Numbered from the stretch's first letter, positions 1-8,357 are shown. The stretch is 35,476 nt of DNA from Thiocapsa sp. UBA6158 (GCF_002423035.1 NZ_DIUM01000033.1:29313-64788); one strand, 5' to 3'. Program-made: numbers and translations. The notes: generated by a model not told the origin, from the letters alone.

Positions 1-741
1 GCCAGCCGCTTCTGCATGGGCGCGGCCTGGCGCAATCCGACGGACAAGAACCTCGAGCAGGTCATCGCCATGGTCGAGGGCGTTCACGCGCTCGGCTTGG
101 AGACCTGCGTGACCCTGGGGATGCTCACAGGGGCACAAGCGCGCCGTCTCAAGGATGCCGGGCTCGACTATTACAACCACAACCTCGACACCTCGCCCGA
201 ATTCTACGGTCAGGTCATCACGACACGCACCTTCCAGGACCGACTCGACACACTCGAGCATATCCGCGACGTGGGCCTGAAGACCTGCAGCGGCGGGATC
301 CTCGGCATGGGCGAGTCGCGGCGCGACCGTGCCTCCATGTTGCGTCAGCTCGCCAACCTGGCGGCCCATCCGGAATCCGTCCCGATCAACCTGCTGGTTC
401 GGGTCGAGGGTACACCGCTGCAGGCAAGCGAGACACTGGATCCGTTCGAGTTCGTCCGCGTGGTTGCGGTCGCGCGCATCCTGATGCCGGCCTCCTATGT
501 GCGCCTGTCCGCCGGACGCAGCGAGATGAGCGACGAGCTGCAGGCGCTCTGCTATCTCGCCGGGGCCAACTCCATCTTCTACGGCGAGCGCTTGCTCACC
601 ACGCCGAATGCCGAGTCCGACCGGGATCGCGCCTTGTTTGCGCGCTTGGGTCTGGCCTTCGAAGAGATGGAACCCGAGCGCACCGAACCCGGCGCCTGTC
701 ACAAGGCCAAACAGGCATTGGATGCGGTTGTCGAGCACTGA
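1..741 (+). CDS. bioB: Biotin synthase, C-terminal part (5' end outside window)
   Basis: Radical-SAM enzyme that inserts sulfur into dethiobiotin in the last step of biotin synthesis. The frame is open from base 1, and the first codons (ASRFCMGAAW) correspond to about residue 93 of E. coli BioB, so the CxxxCxxC cluster motif lies upstream of the window. The visible part holds the ligands of the auxiliary 2Fe-2S cluster: Cys in RFCMG, Cys in LETCVTLG, Cys in LKTCSGG and Arg in YVRLSAGR. The block YYNHNLDTSPEFY is a BioB hallmark. The stop is at 739-741, and the next gene follows after 52 bp on the same strand. Identification is secure; only the start is missing. Confidence 0.97.
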   Translation, partial: ASRFCMGAAWRNPTDKNLEQVIAMVEGVHALGLETCVTLGMLTGAQARRLKDAGLDYYNHNLDTSPEFYGQVITTRTFQDRLDTLEHIRDVGLKTCSGGILGMGESRRDRASMLRQLANLAAHPESVPINLLVRVEGTPLQASETLDPFEFVRVVAVARILMPASYVRLSAGRSEMSDELQALCYLAGANSIFYGERLLTTPNAESDRDRALFARLGLAFEEMEPERTEPGACHKAKQALDAVVEH

Positions 742-793
742 CCGACGTGCACGCCGGTCCTATCGTCTCGGTCACGCGCACACGGAGAAACAG

Positions 794-1405
794 ATGCACG
801 CAATGATCACGGGTACCCTGGCCCTGGCGGCCGGCCTTGCCCTGACGCTCAACAGTGCCTCCGCCGACGAGGTCACGGATCAACTCGACGCGGCCAAGCA
901 GGCGTATGAGGCCGGCGAACTCAGAACAGCCGCGGAGACCCTGAACGGTGCCGTCGAGGCGCTTCGCGCACAGATCACGGCCGGGCTTCTAACGCTGTTT
1001 CCGCCACCTCTGGACGGATGGGTCGCGGACGAGGCGCAGTCCCAATCGGGCGGCCTCGCGTCCATGTTGACCGGGACTCACCTGAGTCGGCGCTACGTCC
1101 GGGAAGACAACGCCGAGGTGACCCTCACACTGATGGCCGACTCCCCGATGATGCCGATGCTGACCATGGCCATTTCCATGCCATTCATAATGCAGGCCAA
1201 CGAGGATCTGAAGAGCTTCTCGCTCAAGGGAGAACGCGGCATGATGGAGCACACCCCCGGCAGCCAGACCTACAAGGTCACCCTCATGGTCGGGAACCGT
1301 CTGCTGGTACAGGGCGAAGGCTCCGGTCTGACGGATGCGGCTCCGTTGGAGCTGTATCTGAATGCGCTGGACTTGGAGGCCATCCAAAACGCCTTGACCG
1401 ACTGA
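794..1405 (+). CDS. Small exported protein of unknown function
   Basis: 203 residues. The ATG at 794 is preceded by CGGAGAAACAG, a reasonable ribosome-binding site; the frame runs open further upstream but overlaps bioB, so the internal ATG is preferred. The N-terminus (MHAMITGTLALAAGLALTL, then an SASA-DE junction) looks like a Sec signal peptide. The mature part starts with a helical segment (TDQLDAAKQAYEAGELRTAA) resembling a TPR helix, followed by a region with many Met residues (DSPMMPMLTMAISMPFIMQ). I do not recognise a named family. It could share a transcript with bioB. Its TGA stop lies inside the left arm of an inverted-repeat element starting at 1402. Confidence 0.8.
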   Translation: MHAMITGTLALAAGLALTLNSASADEVTDQLDAAKQAYEAGELRTAAETLNGAVEALRAQITAGLLTLFPPPLDGWVADEAQSQSGGLASMLTGTHLSRRYVREDNAEVTLTLMADSPMMPMLTMAISMPFIMQANEDLKSFSLKGERGMMEHTPGSQTYKVTLMVGNRLLVQGEGSGLTDAAPLELYLNALDLEAIQNALTD

Positions 1406-1486
1406 ACCGCTTCCGGAGCGACATGCAGCCTTGCCTTGTGACGATGATCTCGCCGCGACACGTGATCTCGGCGCGACGCGGTTCGG
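1402..1486. repeat. Stop-codon-associated inverted-repeat element, copy 1
   Basis: The left arm CTGAACCGCTTCC (1402-1414) and right arm CGACGCGGTTCGG (1474-1486) are inverted copies matching at 10 of 13 positions. The TGA in the left arm is the stop codon of the 794-1405 gene. The same arms recur at 1595, 6717, 19377 and 23525. It could act as a 3'-end RNA structure or be a small REP/MITE-like element. Confidence 0.6.
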
Positions 1487-1509
1487 GAGGCATGTCTCCG
1501 ATGCTCACC

Positions 1510-1527
1510 GGGCGACTAAAGTCGCCC
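1510..1527. other. Short palindrome between convergent genes
   Basis: GGGCGACT-AA-AGTCGCCC is a perfect 8-bp inverted repeat with a 2-base centre. It lies in the 281-bp gap between the exported-protein gene and epmA, between two longer repeat elements. No T-run follows on either strand, so it is not a classical terminator. It could be part of a REP-like structure. Confidence 0.4.
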
Positions 1528-1594
1528 CTAGGTGTTGGGCGATGCTTTCCCGAAAATCACCTCATTTCTTCGAAATGTCTTAGGCATTCAATCT

Positions 1595-1685
1595 CTGAAA
1601 CCGCGTCCGCGCCAAAGCCCGCAGACACCATCCAAGTTCGACCGCGAAAGATGATCGCGCAAAAAGCAGAGTGACGCGGTTTCAT
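1595..1685. repeat. Stop-codon-associated inverted-repeat element, copy 2
   Basis: The left arm CTGAAACCGCGTC (1595-1607) and right arm GACGCGGTTTCAT (1673-1685) match at 12 of 13 positions. The right arm ends just before the epmA stop codon (minus strand, 1687-1689), within the repeated TTTCATTTCAG. It belongs to the same family as the elements at 1402, 6717, 19377 and 23525. Confidence 0.65.
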
Positions 1686-1686
1686 T

Positions 1687-2691
1687 TCAGGCCCGCTCGA
1701 TCGGGAAGGCCAAGACCTGATCGATGTGCGTAGCGCCGACGGCGATCATCAACAAACGATCGAGCCCGAGCGCGACCCCGCTCGACGCCGGCATCCCGGC
1801 TTCAAGCGCCGCAAGCAGACGGGTGTCCGGCGGGATTTCGGTCAAGCCCAGACGGCGACGCTCGGCACAATCACGGGCAAAACGCGCACCCTGCTCCGCG
1901 GCATCTGTCAGCTCGTGAAAGCCGTTCGCCAGCTCGACGCCGTCAATGTACAGCTCGAAACGCTCGGCCACCGCCTGATCATCGGGCGGCTCGCCGCCGG
2001 GCCGAATCCGCGCCAAGGCGGCCTGGCTCGGCGAGTAGTCGCAGAGAAAACCCATGCCGGAACGCCCGAGACGCGGCTCGAGACACTGGGTCAGCAGGAG
2101 ATCGAGCCAGGCATCCCGCTCGAGATCCAGCCGATCGGCATCGGGGATCTCGGCCGTGACCGCGGCCGCGCGCAAGGTCTGCAGTGGCGCGGTGAAGGGA
2201 TCCAGGTCCAAGACTTCGCGAAACAGGTCGCGGTAGCGGATGCGCTCCATCGGCAGCGTCGGGCGTTGCAGTGCGGCGCGGACCAGATCGGCGACCTCGT
2301 CGATCAGCTGTCCATAGTCCATTCCCGGTCGGTACCACTCCAGCAGGCTGAACTCGGGGTGGTGCCGTCGCCCGCGCTCCTCGCCGCGAAAGACCTTGCA
2401 GATCTGATAGATGGGTCCGCTCCCGGAGGCGAGCAGACGCTTCATCGGAAACTCGGGCGAGGTCTGCAGGAAGAGCCTCCGATCGGCGTCGGACCCACCA
2501 CCCGATCGGTCATCCGAGAGCGCGAGACTCGCGAGCGCCGGATCCGTCGCACCGGCGTGCGAGAGGATCGGGGTCTCGACCTCCATCACGCCGGCGGCGG
2601 CAAAAAAGGCGCGAATCCGGGCCAGCATCTCGGCGCGGGCGCGTAGGACGGGGGTCGCGGCGCAGGCCGACCAGTCATCGCAAGCGGGCAT
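1687..2691 (-). CDS. epmA: EF-P beta-lysyltransferase (EpmA/PoxA/GenX)
   Basis: A LysRS-like class II enzyme that ligates (R)-beta-lysine to Lys34 of elongation factor P. Visible motifs are class II motif 2 (FRGEERGRRHHPEFSLLEWY), the family block FELYIDGVELANGFHELTD, and motif 3 (SGVALGLDRLLMI) near the C-terminus. It lacks the N-terminal anticodon-binding domain of true lysyl-tRNA synthetases, as expected for EpmA. The ATG at 2691 is preferred because GAGGTG lies 9 bases upstream, giving 334 residues; a GTG at 2703 would add four residues. It lies 75 bp downstream of efp on the same strand, so the two probably form an operon. Its substrate is encoded next door and its partner aminomutase epmB is divergent from efp. 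Confidence 0.96.
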   Translation of the reverse strand: MPACDDWSACAATPVLRARAEMLARIRAFFAAAGVMEVETPILSHAGATDPALASLALSDDRSGGGSDADRRLFLQTSPEFPMKRLLASGSGPIYQICKVFRGEERGRRHHPEFSLLEWYRPGMDYGQLIDEVADLVRAALQRPTLPMERIRYRDLFREVLDLDPFTAPLQTLRAAAVTAEIPDADRLDLERDAWLDLLLTQCLEPRLGRSGMGFLCDYSPSQAALARIRPGGEPPDDQAVAERFELYIDGVELANGFHELTDAAEQGARFARDCAERRRLGLTEIPPDTRLLAALEAGMPASSGVALGLDRLLMIAVGATHIDQVLAFPIERA

Positions 2692-2766
2692 CGGAATGAA
2701 CACCTCGACGTCAGGGGCGAGCGGACGGCGCCGGTCGGGCCGGCCTCGCTCGACCGCAGGTCGTCG

Positions 2767-3339
2767 TCAGGCCTCTTTGGCGCGCGAGACATACTCGCCG
2801 GTGCGGGTGTCGACCTTCACGAACTCGCCGGACTGAACGAACAAGGGCACACGAACCACCGCACCCGTCTCCAGGGTCGCCGGCTTGCCGCCGCCGCCCG
2901 AGGTGTCGCCCTTCAGCCCGGGGTCGGTCTCGGTGATCGCCAACACCACGAAGTTGGGCGCCTCCACGCTCAGCGGCACCCCGTTCCAGAGCGTCACCCT
3001 GCAGATGTCTTCCTCCTTGATCCACTTGGCGGCGTCGCCTACGGCGGTTGCGTCGGCAGTCATCTGCTCGAAGCTGGCCGGATCCATGAAATGCCACTCT
3101 TCGCCGTCGTTGTAGAGATACTGCATGTCGGTATCATGCACGTCGGCCGCCTCTACCGTGTCGCCCGACTTGAATGTCTTCTCGACGGTTCTTCCGGTCT
3201 TGAGATTGCGCACCCGCACCCGGTTGAAGGCCTGGCCCTTGCCCGGCTTGACGAATTCGTTCTCGACGATGTTGTAAGGATCGCCGTCCAACATGATCTT
3301 GAGTCCACCCTTGAACTCGCTGGTACTGTAAAAGGCCAT
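2767..3339 (-). CDS. efp: Translation elongation factor P
   Basis: 190 residues. EF-P relieves ribosome stalling at polyproline stretches. The start MAFYSTSEFKGGLKIMLDG aligns with E. coli EF-P, and Lys34 in the loop FVKPGKGQ is the site of beta-lysylation. The frame is open 17 codons upstream, but the ATG at 3339 has GAGG 6-7 bases upstream and fits the family N-terminus. The three EF-P domains are present (KOW-like domain, then two OB folds), ending in VDTRTGEYVSRAKEA. The gene is divergent from epmB, with only 34 bp between the two start codons, so the promoters must overlap or lie inside the opposite gene. Confidence 0.98.
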   Translation of the reverse strand: MAFYSTSEFKGGLKIMLDGDPYNIVENEFVKPGKGQAFNRVRVRNLKTGRTVEKTFKSGDTVEAADVHDTDMQYLYNDGEEWHFMDPASFEQMTADATAVGDAAKWIKEEDICRVTLWNGVPLSVEAPNFVVLAITETDPGLKGDTSGGGGKPATLETGAVVRVPLFVQSGEFVKVDTRTGEYVSRAKEA

Positions 3340-3373
3340 ATCGTCCTCGTTGACTGTGGAGCTAAACCGCACA

Positions 3374-4447
3374 ATGGTACCGCGAAGCATCGCCGCTTGT
3401 CAGAACTCGACCCCGGAGCCGTACCGGACGCCCGAGCGTGAGACGGCCTGGAAACACGACCTCGCCGAGGCCTACCGACAGGCCGACGACCTCCTCGCCG
3501 CACTCGGCCTGAGTCCGGAGGCGATCCCGGATCTCGACGTCGCGGCACCGGGATTCCGGATGCTGGTCCCGCGCGCCTTTGCCGCCTTGATGACGCCGGG
3601 CGACCCGCGCGACCCCTTGCTCAGACAGGTCCTGCCGCTCGGGGTGGAGCGCTTGTCCGTCGCCGGATTCAGCCGCGATCCGGTCGGAGACATGTCAGCG
3701 GACAGCGGTTCGGGGCTGCTTCGAAAGTATGCAGGCCGTGCCCTCCTGATCGTCACGGGTGGGTGTGCGGTGCACTGTCGCTATTGTTTTCGAAGACATT
3801 TTCCATACGCGGCGCTCGGTGAGACCTCGGATCGCACGGGCGTTGCGATGGCCTCCATCACCGCGGACCCGGAGATCTCCGAGGTCATCCTCAGCGGCGG
3901 GGATCCCTTGATGCTGGACGACGATCGCCTCGGCGCACTGCTCGAGCGCCTGTACGAGATCCCGCACCTGAGACGCCTGCGGATCCATACACGCCTCCCC
4001 GTGGTCCTGCCGTCCCGGGTCACCGACGCACTCTGTCGACTCTTGGCCGGCTCGCGTCTCGCCACCATCCTGGTCGTGCATGCGAACCATCCGAGCGAGC
4101 TGGGTGCGCAGGCCGAGGATGCACTGCAGCGATTGGGGCGTGCGCATCTGACCCTGCTCAACCAAAGCGTCTTGCTGCGCGGGGTCAACGACGCGGTCCC
4201 GACACTCGCTGCTCTGAGCGAGCGCCTCTTCAAGTGCGGGGTTCTCCCCTACTACCTCCACCAGCTCGACCCGGTGGAGGGTGCGGCACACTTCGCGATC
4301 TCAGACACGCAGGCACTGCGGCTCGGCGAGGCATTGCGGGAACGCCTTCCCGGTTATCTGGTCCCGCGACTGGTCCGCGAGGTTCCGGGGGTCGGATCCA
4401 AGATCCCCTTGATCGATTCGGCCCGCATCGGATCGCCGCTCTTGTGA
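3374..4447 (+). CDS. epmB: EF-P (R)-beta-lysine 2,3-aminomutase
   Basis: A radical-SAM, PLP-dependent enzyme that converts (S)-alpha-lysine to (R)-beta-lysine, which EpmA then attaches to EF-P. The radical-SAM cysteines are in GGCAVHCRYCFRRHFPY (C131, C135, C138 from this start). The SGGDPL block follows, and the C-terminal SKIPLI holds the expected PLP lysine. The protein has 357 residues, close to the roughly 340 of E. coli EpmB; it is shorter than clostridial lysine 2,3-aminomutase and lacks that enzyme's C-terminal extension. The ATG at 3374 is preferred; TTG (3350) and GTG (3356) starts would run into the efp promoter. GGAG sits 12 bases upstream. No EpmC hydroxylase gene is nearby. Confidence 0.96.
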   Translation: MVPRSIAACQNSTPEPYRTPERETAWKHDLAEAYRQADDLLAALGLSPEAIPDLDVAAPGFRMLVPRAFAALMTPGDPRDPLLRQVLPLGVERLSVAGFSRDPVGDMSADSGSGLLRKYAGRALLIVTGGCAVHCRYCFRRHFPYAALGETSDRTGVAMASITADPEISEVILSGGDPLMLDDDRLGALLERLYEIPHLRRLRIHTRLPVVLPSRVTDALCRLLAGSRLATILVVHANHPSELGAQAEDALQRLGRAHLTLLNQSVLLRGVNDAVPTLAALSERLFKCGVLPYYLHQLDPVEGAAHFAISDTQALRLGEALRERLPGYLVPRLVREVPGVGSKIPLIDSARIGSPLL

Positions 4448-4538
4448 GCGCGTTGGTTTCCCTCACGGGCTGCGAAGTCCGATAATCATTCGGATGACAC
4501 TGTTCCGAAACCGCGTGGATCCCGAACCAACCCGTATC

Positions 4539-6611
4539 ATGTCCGCGCAACCCCAACTGCTGGCCTTGCTTCTGCTCACCACCGACACCCTTGTGGCGGA
4601 GCGGCTGGTGGAGCGCCTGCGAGCAGACGGCCTCGCCGCCCGTGCGCTCGTTACCGCGCGATCGGATCGTTTGAACGATCTGCTCGCTCGGCGCGCCTTC
4701 GACATGATCCTCTGGTGGCGCCACGACGATGACCGGGACTTGGCCGAGGCGATTCGACGTCGCGGCGAGCGCGCTGCCGAGATCCCGCTCATCATGATTG
4801 CCGCCGAGGCGCCCGTTCCCGAGGCCGTGCGCGAGGCACGGCAGCTCGGGGCACGCGCCCTGCTCGCCCGCACCGACGACGAGCAGCTTGTCTGGACCAT
4901 CCAGCGCGAGGTGACCGATCTGCGTCAACGTCGCCGCGCCCGTGAGCTGGCAGCTCGGCTCAAGCAGTGCGAACGGCGCTCCCGCGAGCTGCTCGAGCAG
5001 GCCGGTACGGCGATCGCCTTCGTACGGCAGGGTCTGCACCTCGACGCCAACAGCGCCTACCTCGCGCTGCTCGGCTACCCGAACCTGGACGAGCTCCAAG
5101 CGATTCCATTCCTTGATGCGATCGATCCGGACCAAAGAGACGAAGTCCGCGATCTACTGCAGAGTGCCGAGCGGACGGCGCAAACCGAGCCGGTCGCGAT
5201 CACGACACACCTGCGCTCGAGCCGAGGCAAACGGTTCGAGGTCCGCTTATCGGCTGCGCCGACCGTTCTCGACGACGAGCCCTGCCTGCGTTTGATCCTT
5301 GATCCATCGCGGGCGCCGGGGGCAGCGAGCGACGGCATGCCGTCCGATATCGCCGCCGCCCGCACGATCTTTTTCGAGGAGATCGAAACGCGGCTCGGTC
5401 CCGATCGATCGGTTCCGCTGCCCTTTGTGGTCTTTTTCGTTCGCTTGAGACGACACTCGGAGCTTCTGCGCGATTTGGGTCTGACCCATGGGCTGGACAT
5501 CGTCGACGGCTTCGGTCCGGTCTTGGCCTCGTTCGCCAACCGGGCACATGCGCTCACGCGAATCAGCGACGATGGTTTCGCCATGATTGTCGACGACTTG
5601 GATGAAAAGGAGGCCGAGGCACTCACCGAGCACATCCGCGAGCACGCCCGCCTGCCGCAGCGCCTTGCAACCACGGGACGCATCGCACCGGACTGCGATA
5701 TCGGCCACTACCTCGTGAAGGGACATGCAGCGGCCGCGCAAGACATCCTCAACGCAGCCTACAGGCTGTGCGTCTACAGCGCGGCATCGCCCAAGGACTG
5801 CGCGGCCGGGATGCAGACCCCCACATCGCTGGAGACCCGCACCAAACAAGCCGCCGTGGGCGGGGACTCGGAGGTCGCCGAGAAGATCGCCACGGCGCTC
5901 GGCAACGAGCAATTCAAGCTCGTCTACCAACCCATCATCAGCCTGATGGGCGACAACCAGGAGAACTACAGCGTCCTGGTACGCCTGCTCGACGAGGCGG
6001 GCGAGTTGTTGGAGGCCAAGGATTTCATCGGGGCCGCGATCCGACGCGGGTTGATCGAGGAGATCGACAAATGGGCGATCCGCGACGCCGTGCGCGTGCT
6101 CGCCGAGCAACGCCGTGCCGGTCACAAGCTGCGATTCTTCATCAATCTTGCCGAAGACACCTTCCGCGACCCAGGCATCATACTGCACATCTGCGACTGT
6201 CTGCGCGAGTTCGACATGCGCGGCAACGGGCTCGCCTTCCAATTTCAGGAAGAGCTGGTTGCCGAGAATCTGGCAAGTCTCGGCAAGCTGATCGATTCGC
6301 TGAGGCAGATCAAGTGCCGAGTCGCGATCAACCGTTTCGGCGCCACCAATCGGTCCGAGATGATCCTGCAGGCGCTCCCGGTCGATTTCGTCGTTCTGAT
6401 GCCGGACTTCGCGCGCGCACTGGCCGAGGACCCGGTCAAACAACAGCGGCTGATGAACATCGCAAACCTTGCGCGCGAGTTCAACGTGAAAAGCGTGGTG
6501 ACGGCGGTGGAGGACGCGCAAGCCCTGACCATTCTCTGGACGGCGGGGGTCGATTATGTCCAGGGCAACTTCCTGCAGCGTCCGTCGCCGACGCTCGATA
6601 TTCAGCCCTAA
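4539..6611 (+). CDS. fimX: FimX-like protein: REC-like, PAS, degenerate GGDEF and EAL domains
   Basis: 690 residues from the ATG at 4539; an in-frame ATG at 4494 would add 15. Length and layout match Pseudomonas FimX (about 691 aa), a c-di-GMP-binding protein that localises to the pole and promotes type IV pilus assembly. In order: a receiver-like domain lacking a clear phosphorylation site (1-125), a coiled linker (RQRRRARELAARLKQCERRSREL), a PAS domain (AFVRQGLHLDANSAYLALLGY), a GGDEF-like domain whose signature is replaced by ISDDGF, and an EAL-like domain starting YQPIISLMGDNQENYSVLVRL. The EAL glutamate is Ser, so cyclase and phosphodiesterase activity are unlikely and a c-di-GMP sensor role is more probable. 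The TAA stop lies in a degenerate copy of the stop-associated repeat. Confidence 0.8.
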   Translation: MSAQPQLLALLLLTTDTLVAERLVERLRADGLAARALVTARSDRLNDLLARRAFDMILWWRHDDDRDLAEAIRRRGERAAEIPLIMIAAEAPVPEAVREARQLGARALLARTDDEQLVWTIQREVTDLRQRRRARELAARLKQCERRSRELLEQAGTAIAFVRQGLHLDANSAYLALLGYPNLDELQAIPFLDAIDPDQRDEVRDLLQSAERTAQTEPVAITTHLRSSRGKRFEVRLSAAPTVLDDEPCLRLILDPSRAPGAASDGMPSDIAAARTIFFEEIETRLGPDRSVPLPFVVFFVRLRRHSELLRDLGLTHGLDIVDGFGPVLASFANRAHALTRISDDGFAMIVDDLDEKEAEALTEHIREHARLPQRLATTGRIAPDCDIGHYLVKGHAAAAQDILNAAYRLCVYSAASPKDCAAGMQTPTSLETRTKQAAVGGDSEVAEKIATALGNEQFKLVYQPIISLMGDNQENYSVLVRLLDEAGELLEAKDFIGAAIRRGLIEEIDKWAIRDAVRVLAEQRRAGHKLRFFINLAEDTFRDPGIILHICDCLREFDMRGNGLAFQFQEELVAENLASLGKLIDSLRQIKCRVAINRFGATNRSEMILQALPVDFVVLMPDFARALAEDPVKQQRLMNIANLAREFNVKSVVTAVEDAQALTILWTAGVDYVQGNFLQRPSPTLDIQP

Positions 6612-6695
6612 ACAGCGCTCGATACGACATGCGATGCTCGCAGGATGAGGTCGGCCTCGGCGCGATCGACAACTGCTGGAGTCTGCGCAGTTTAA
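6608..6695. repeat. Degenerate stop-codon-associated element, copy 3
   Basis: The left arm CTAAACAGCGCTC (6608-6620) contains the TAA stop of the FimX-like gene. The proposed right arm GCGCAGTTTAA (6685-6695) matches its inverse at 9 of 11 positions. The span of 88 bp equals that of the clearer copies. This is the weakest member of the family and could be coincidence. It is followed by an A/T-rich stretch (6690-6720). Confidence 0.35.
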
Positions 6696-6716
6696 AAAAT
6701 TGAAAAATAAGAAGTT

Positions 6717-6803
6717 CTAAACCGGGTCACCGCCGAGATAGCGGGGGTACGCGAACCGTTGGACTCACTCGAAACGGAACATGGCGCTCCAGACGCGGTT
6801 TAG
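6717..6803. repeat. Stop-codon-associated inverted-repeat element, copy 4
   Basis: CTAAACCGGGTC (6717-6728) and GACGCGGTTTAG (6792-6803) are inverted repeats matching at 11 of 12 positions, spanning 87 bp. The TTA at 6800-6802 in the right arm is the reverse complement of the TAA stop of the nucleotidase gene. Confidence 0.65.
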
Positions 6804-7759
6804 CCGGGGTTATCTGCGGGTTCTGCCATTCGGTTCGGCGGGTCGGTCTCTCTATTGGCGACACCGTGCGGAACATGGCCGGTTGCCACATGACGGCTCG
6901 CCGCGTCGCAATGGACGCGCTGGTCGTCGAAAAAGATGTCCGCATCGAAGGCTGCGAGAAAACGCCCCTTGTCGAGCCCGCCGAGAAAGAGTGCCTCGTC
7001 GATGCGGATATCCCAAGCACGCAAGGTACGGATCACCCGCTCGTGCGAGGGCGCACCGCGCGAGGTCACGAGCGCGGTGCGCAGCGGCGATGCCTCGGGC
7101 GGAAAGAGTGCCTGAAGTTGATGGATCGCCACCAGCAAACCCTTAAAGGGTCCACCGGGTAACGGCTCGTGCGCGGAGGCCAGCTCGGTGGCGTTGAAGA
7201 CCTCGAGCCCTTCGCGACGGAAAAGCCTTTCTGCGTCGTCGGAGAAGAGTACCGCATCGCCGTCGAACGCGATTCGAACCTGCTCATCCTCCTCCGGGTC
7301 CGCCGGAAAGCCCGCCGGCAGGACCGTTGCCGCGGCACACCCTGCATCCAAGGCCGAGCGCACGTCCCTCGGATCCGCGGACAAGAACAGATGCGCACCG
7401 AAGGCTGACACGTAACGGTACGGACTTGCCCCGCCCGTGAAGGCGGCGCGAGCGATATCCAGGCCGTGATGATGTGCGGAGGTCAGGACGCGCAGCCCGG
7501 TGTCCGAGCTGTTGCGCGAAATCAGGATGACCTCGACACGACCCCGATCACCCAGGGCTGCATTGAGGCTCATGAGCTTTTTGGCGAGCGCGAAGGCCAC
7601 ACCGGGCTCGAGGATGTCGTTCTCGTGCGCGACCTGATAGTCGCGATAGGCATCGACACCCTGCGTCTCGAACACCTGGTGAGACTCGCTGAGGTCGAAG
7701 AGCGCGCGCGAGGAGATGGCGACGATCAGTCGCACGGATTCGGGGAGACCCGGGTGCAC
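6800..7759 (-). CDS. Cytosolic 5'-nucleotidase (NT5C1-like family)
   Basis: Predicted to hydrolyse nucleoside 5'-monophosphates in the cytoplasm. The N-terminus VRLIVAISSRALFDLSESHQVF carries the FDLxESxxVF signature that I associate with bacterial 5'-nucleotidases of this family. An acidic HAD-like motif follows (RIAFDGDAVLFSDDAE), then TSRGAPSHERVIRTLRAWDIRIDEALFLGG and the acidic block DADIFFDDQ. The GTG at 7759 has CGGAG 6 bases upstream; the TTG at 7765 would overlap that site, so GTG is preferred (319 aa). The TAA stop sits inside a repeat arm. The gene lies 52 bp downstream of the coiled-coil membrane protein gene and may be cotranscribed with it. Confidence 0.85.
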   Translation of the reverse strand: MHPGLPESVRLIVAISSRALFDLSESHQVFETQGVDAYRDYQVAHENDILEPGVAFALAKKLMSLNAALGDRGRVEVILISRNSSDTGLRVLTSAHHHGLDIARAAFTGGASPYRYVSAFGAHLFLSADPRDVRSALDAGCAAATVLPAGFPADPEEDEQVRIAFDGDAVLFSDDAERLFRREGLEVFNATELASAHEPLPGGPFKGLLVAIHQLQALFPPEASPLRTALVTSRGAPSHERVIRTLRAWDIRIDEALFLGGLDKGRFLAAFDADIFFDDQRVHCDAASRHVATGHVPHGVANRETDPPNRMAEPADNPG

Positions 7760-7811
7760 GGTCAACTCCGACTCGTATGGTTCTAATCACCCTTGCAGGG
7801 ATCGCGCTCCA

Positions 7812-8357
7812 TCACCACGGCATGAACCAATTCATGAACTGCAACGGACGGCCGATGCTTTGATTCAGACCCGTCATGTCGTTGCGCATGGACGAGGTCG
7901 ACATGGTCATCGCCTGCATCGAACGATCCATGGTCTGAATGCTTGTCAGCATGGGCTCGAGGGTGTTTACATCCCGAGCCATCGAATCCACGCTGACGGC
8001 CATGGTGCGGACATTCGCACTCATCTGCCCCATGTTGTCCGAGATCGACTGCATGTTGCTGGCCAGCACCGTCATGTTGGTGTCGACACTGATAGCCAAA
8101 TAGTGGACGTCCTTGGCGAGACTGAAAACCAGGTAGAACCCGTAGGCCGCAAGGATGATGAAGGCGAACAGAGTGGGATAGACGATCAGCTCCCAGCGCT
8201 TTGCGCTGTTTTCGAAGGCCTGGGACAGGCGATCGATCGCAAATGCATGAAGCTGAGTCTCGGTGACGCCCGCGGCGCGCGCATCGGCCTCCGCTTGCTC
8301 GTTCGATACCTCGCCGTCCGGGGAGGCGTCGGTCCTCGGGATTTCGTTCTGAGCCAT
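7812..8357 (-). CDS. Single-span membrane protein with Met-rich coiled coil, unknown function
   Basis: 181 residues. The hydrophilic N-terminus (1-54) includes a charged Glu/Asp/Ala segment. A single membrane span follows (about 56-80, around YPTLFAFIILAAYGFYLVF). The rest (85-165) is a long helix with regular hydrophobic and Met/Ser spacing: IQTMDRSMQAMTMSTSSMR, NMQSISDNMGQMSANVRTM. It ends in a hydrophobic aromatic tail, MNWFMPW. The heptad-like pattern resembles the signalling helices of methyl-accepting proteins but has no HAMP or signalling-tip motif. I do not recognise the family. Upstream in transcription lie an orphan ParA ATPase and two exported proteins, which could mean a shared function. 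Confidence 0.75.
   Translation of the reverse strand: MAQNEIPRTDASPDGEVSNEQAEADARAAGVTETQLHAFAIDRLSQAFENSAKRWELIVYPTLFAFIILAAYGFYLVFSLAKDVHYLAISVDTNMTVLASNMQSISDNMGQMSANVRTMAVSVDSMARDVNTLEPMLTSIQTMDRSMQAMTMSTSSMRNDMTGLNQSIGRPLQFMNWFMPW

Noticed and set aside
4450..4514. Possible extra repeat arms near the epmB stop and FimX start
   Set aside because: The arm-like sequences (CGCGTTGGTTTCC and CCGAAACCGCGTGG) point the wrong way relative to each other and do not include the stop codon.
4494..4538. Upstream ATG for the FimX-like protein
   Set aside because: It adds 15 residues unlike the FimX N-terminus, and neither start has a good ribosome-binding site; the shorter form fits the family length better.
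5247..6521. Minus-strand open frame opposite the FimX-like gene
   Set aside because: No family features, and the plus strand encodes recognisable PAS and EAL-like domains.
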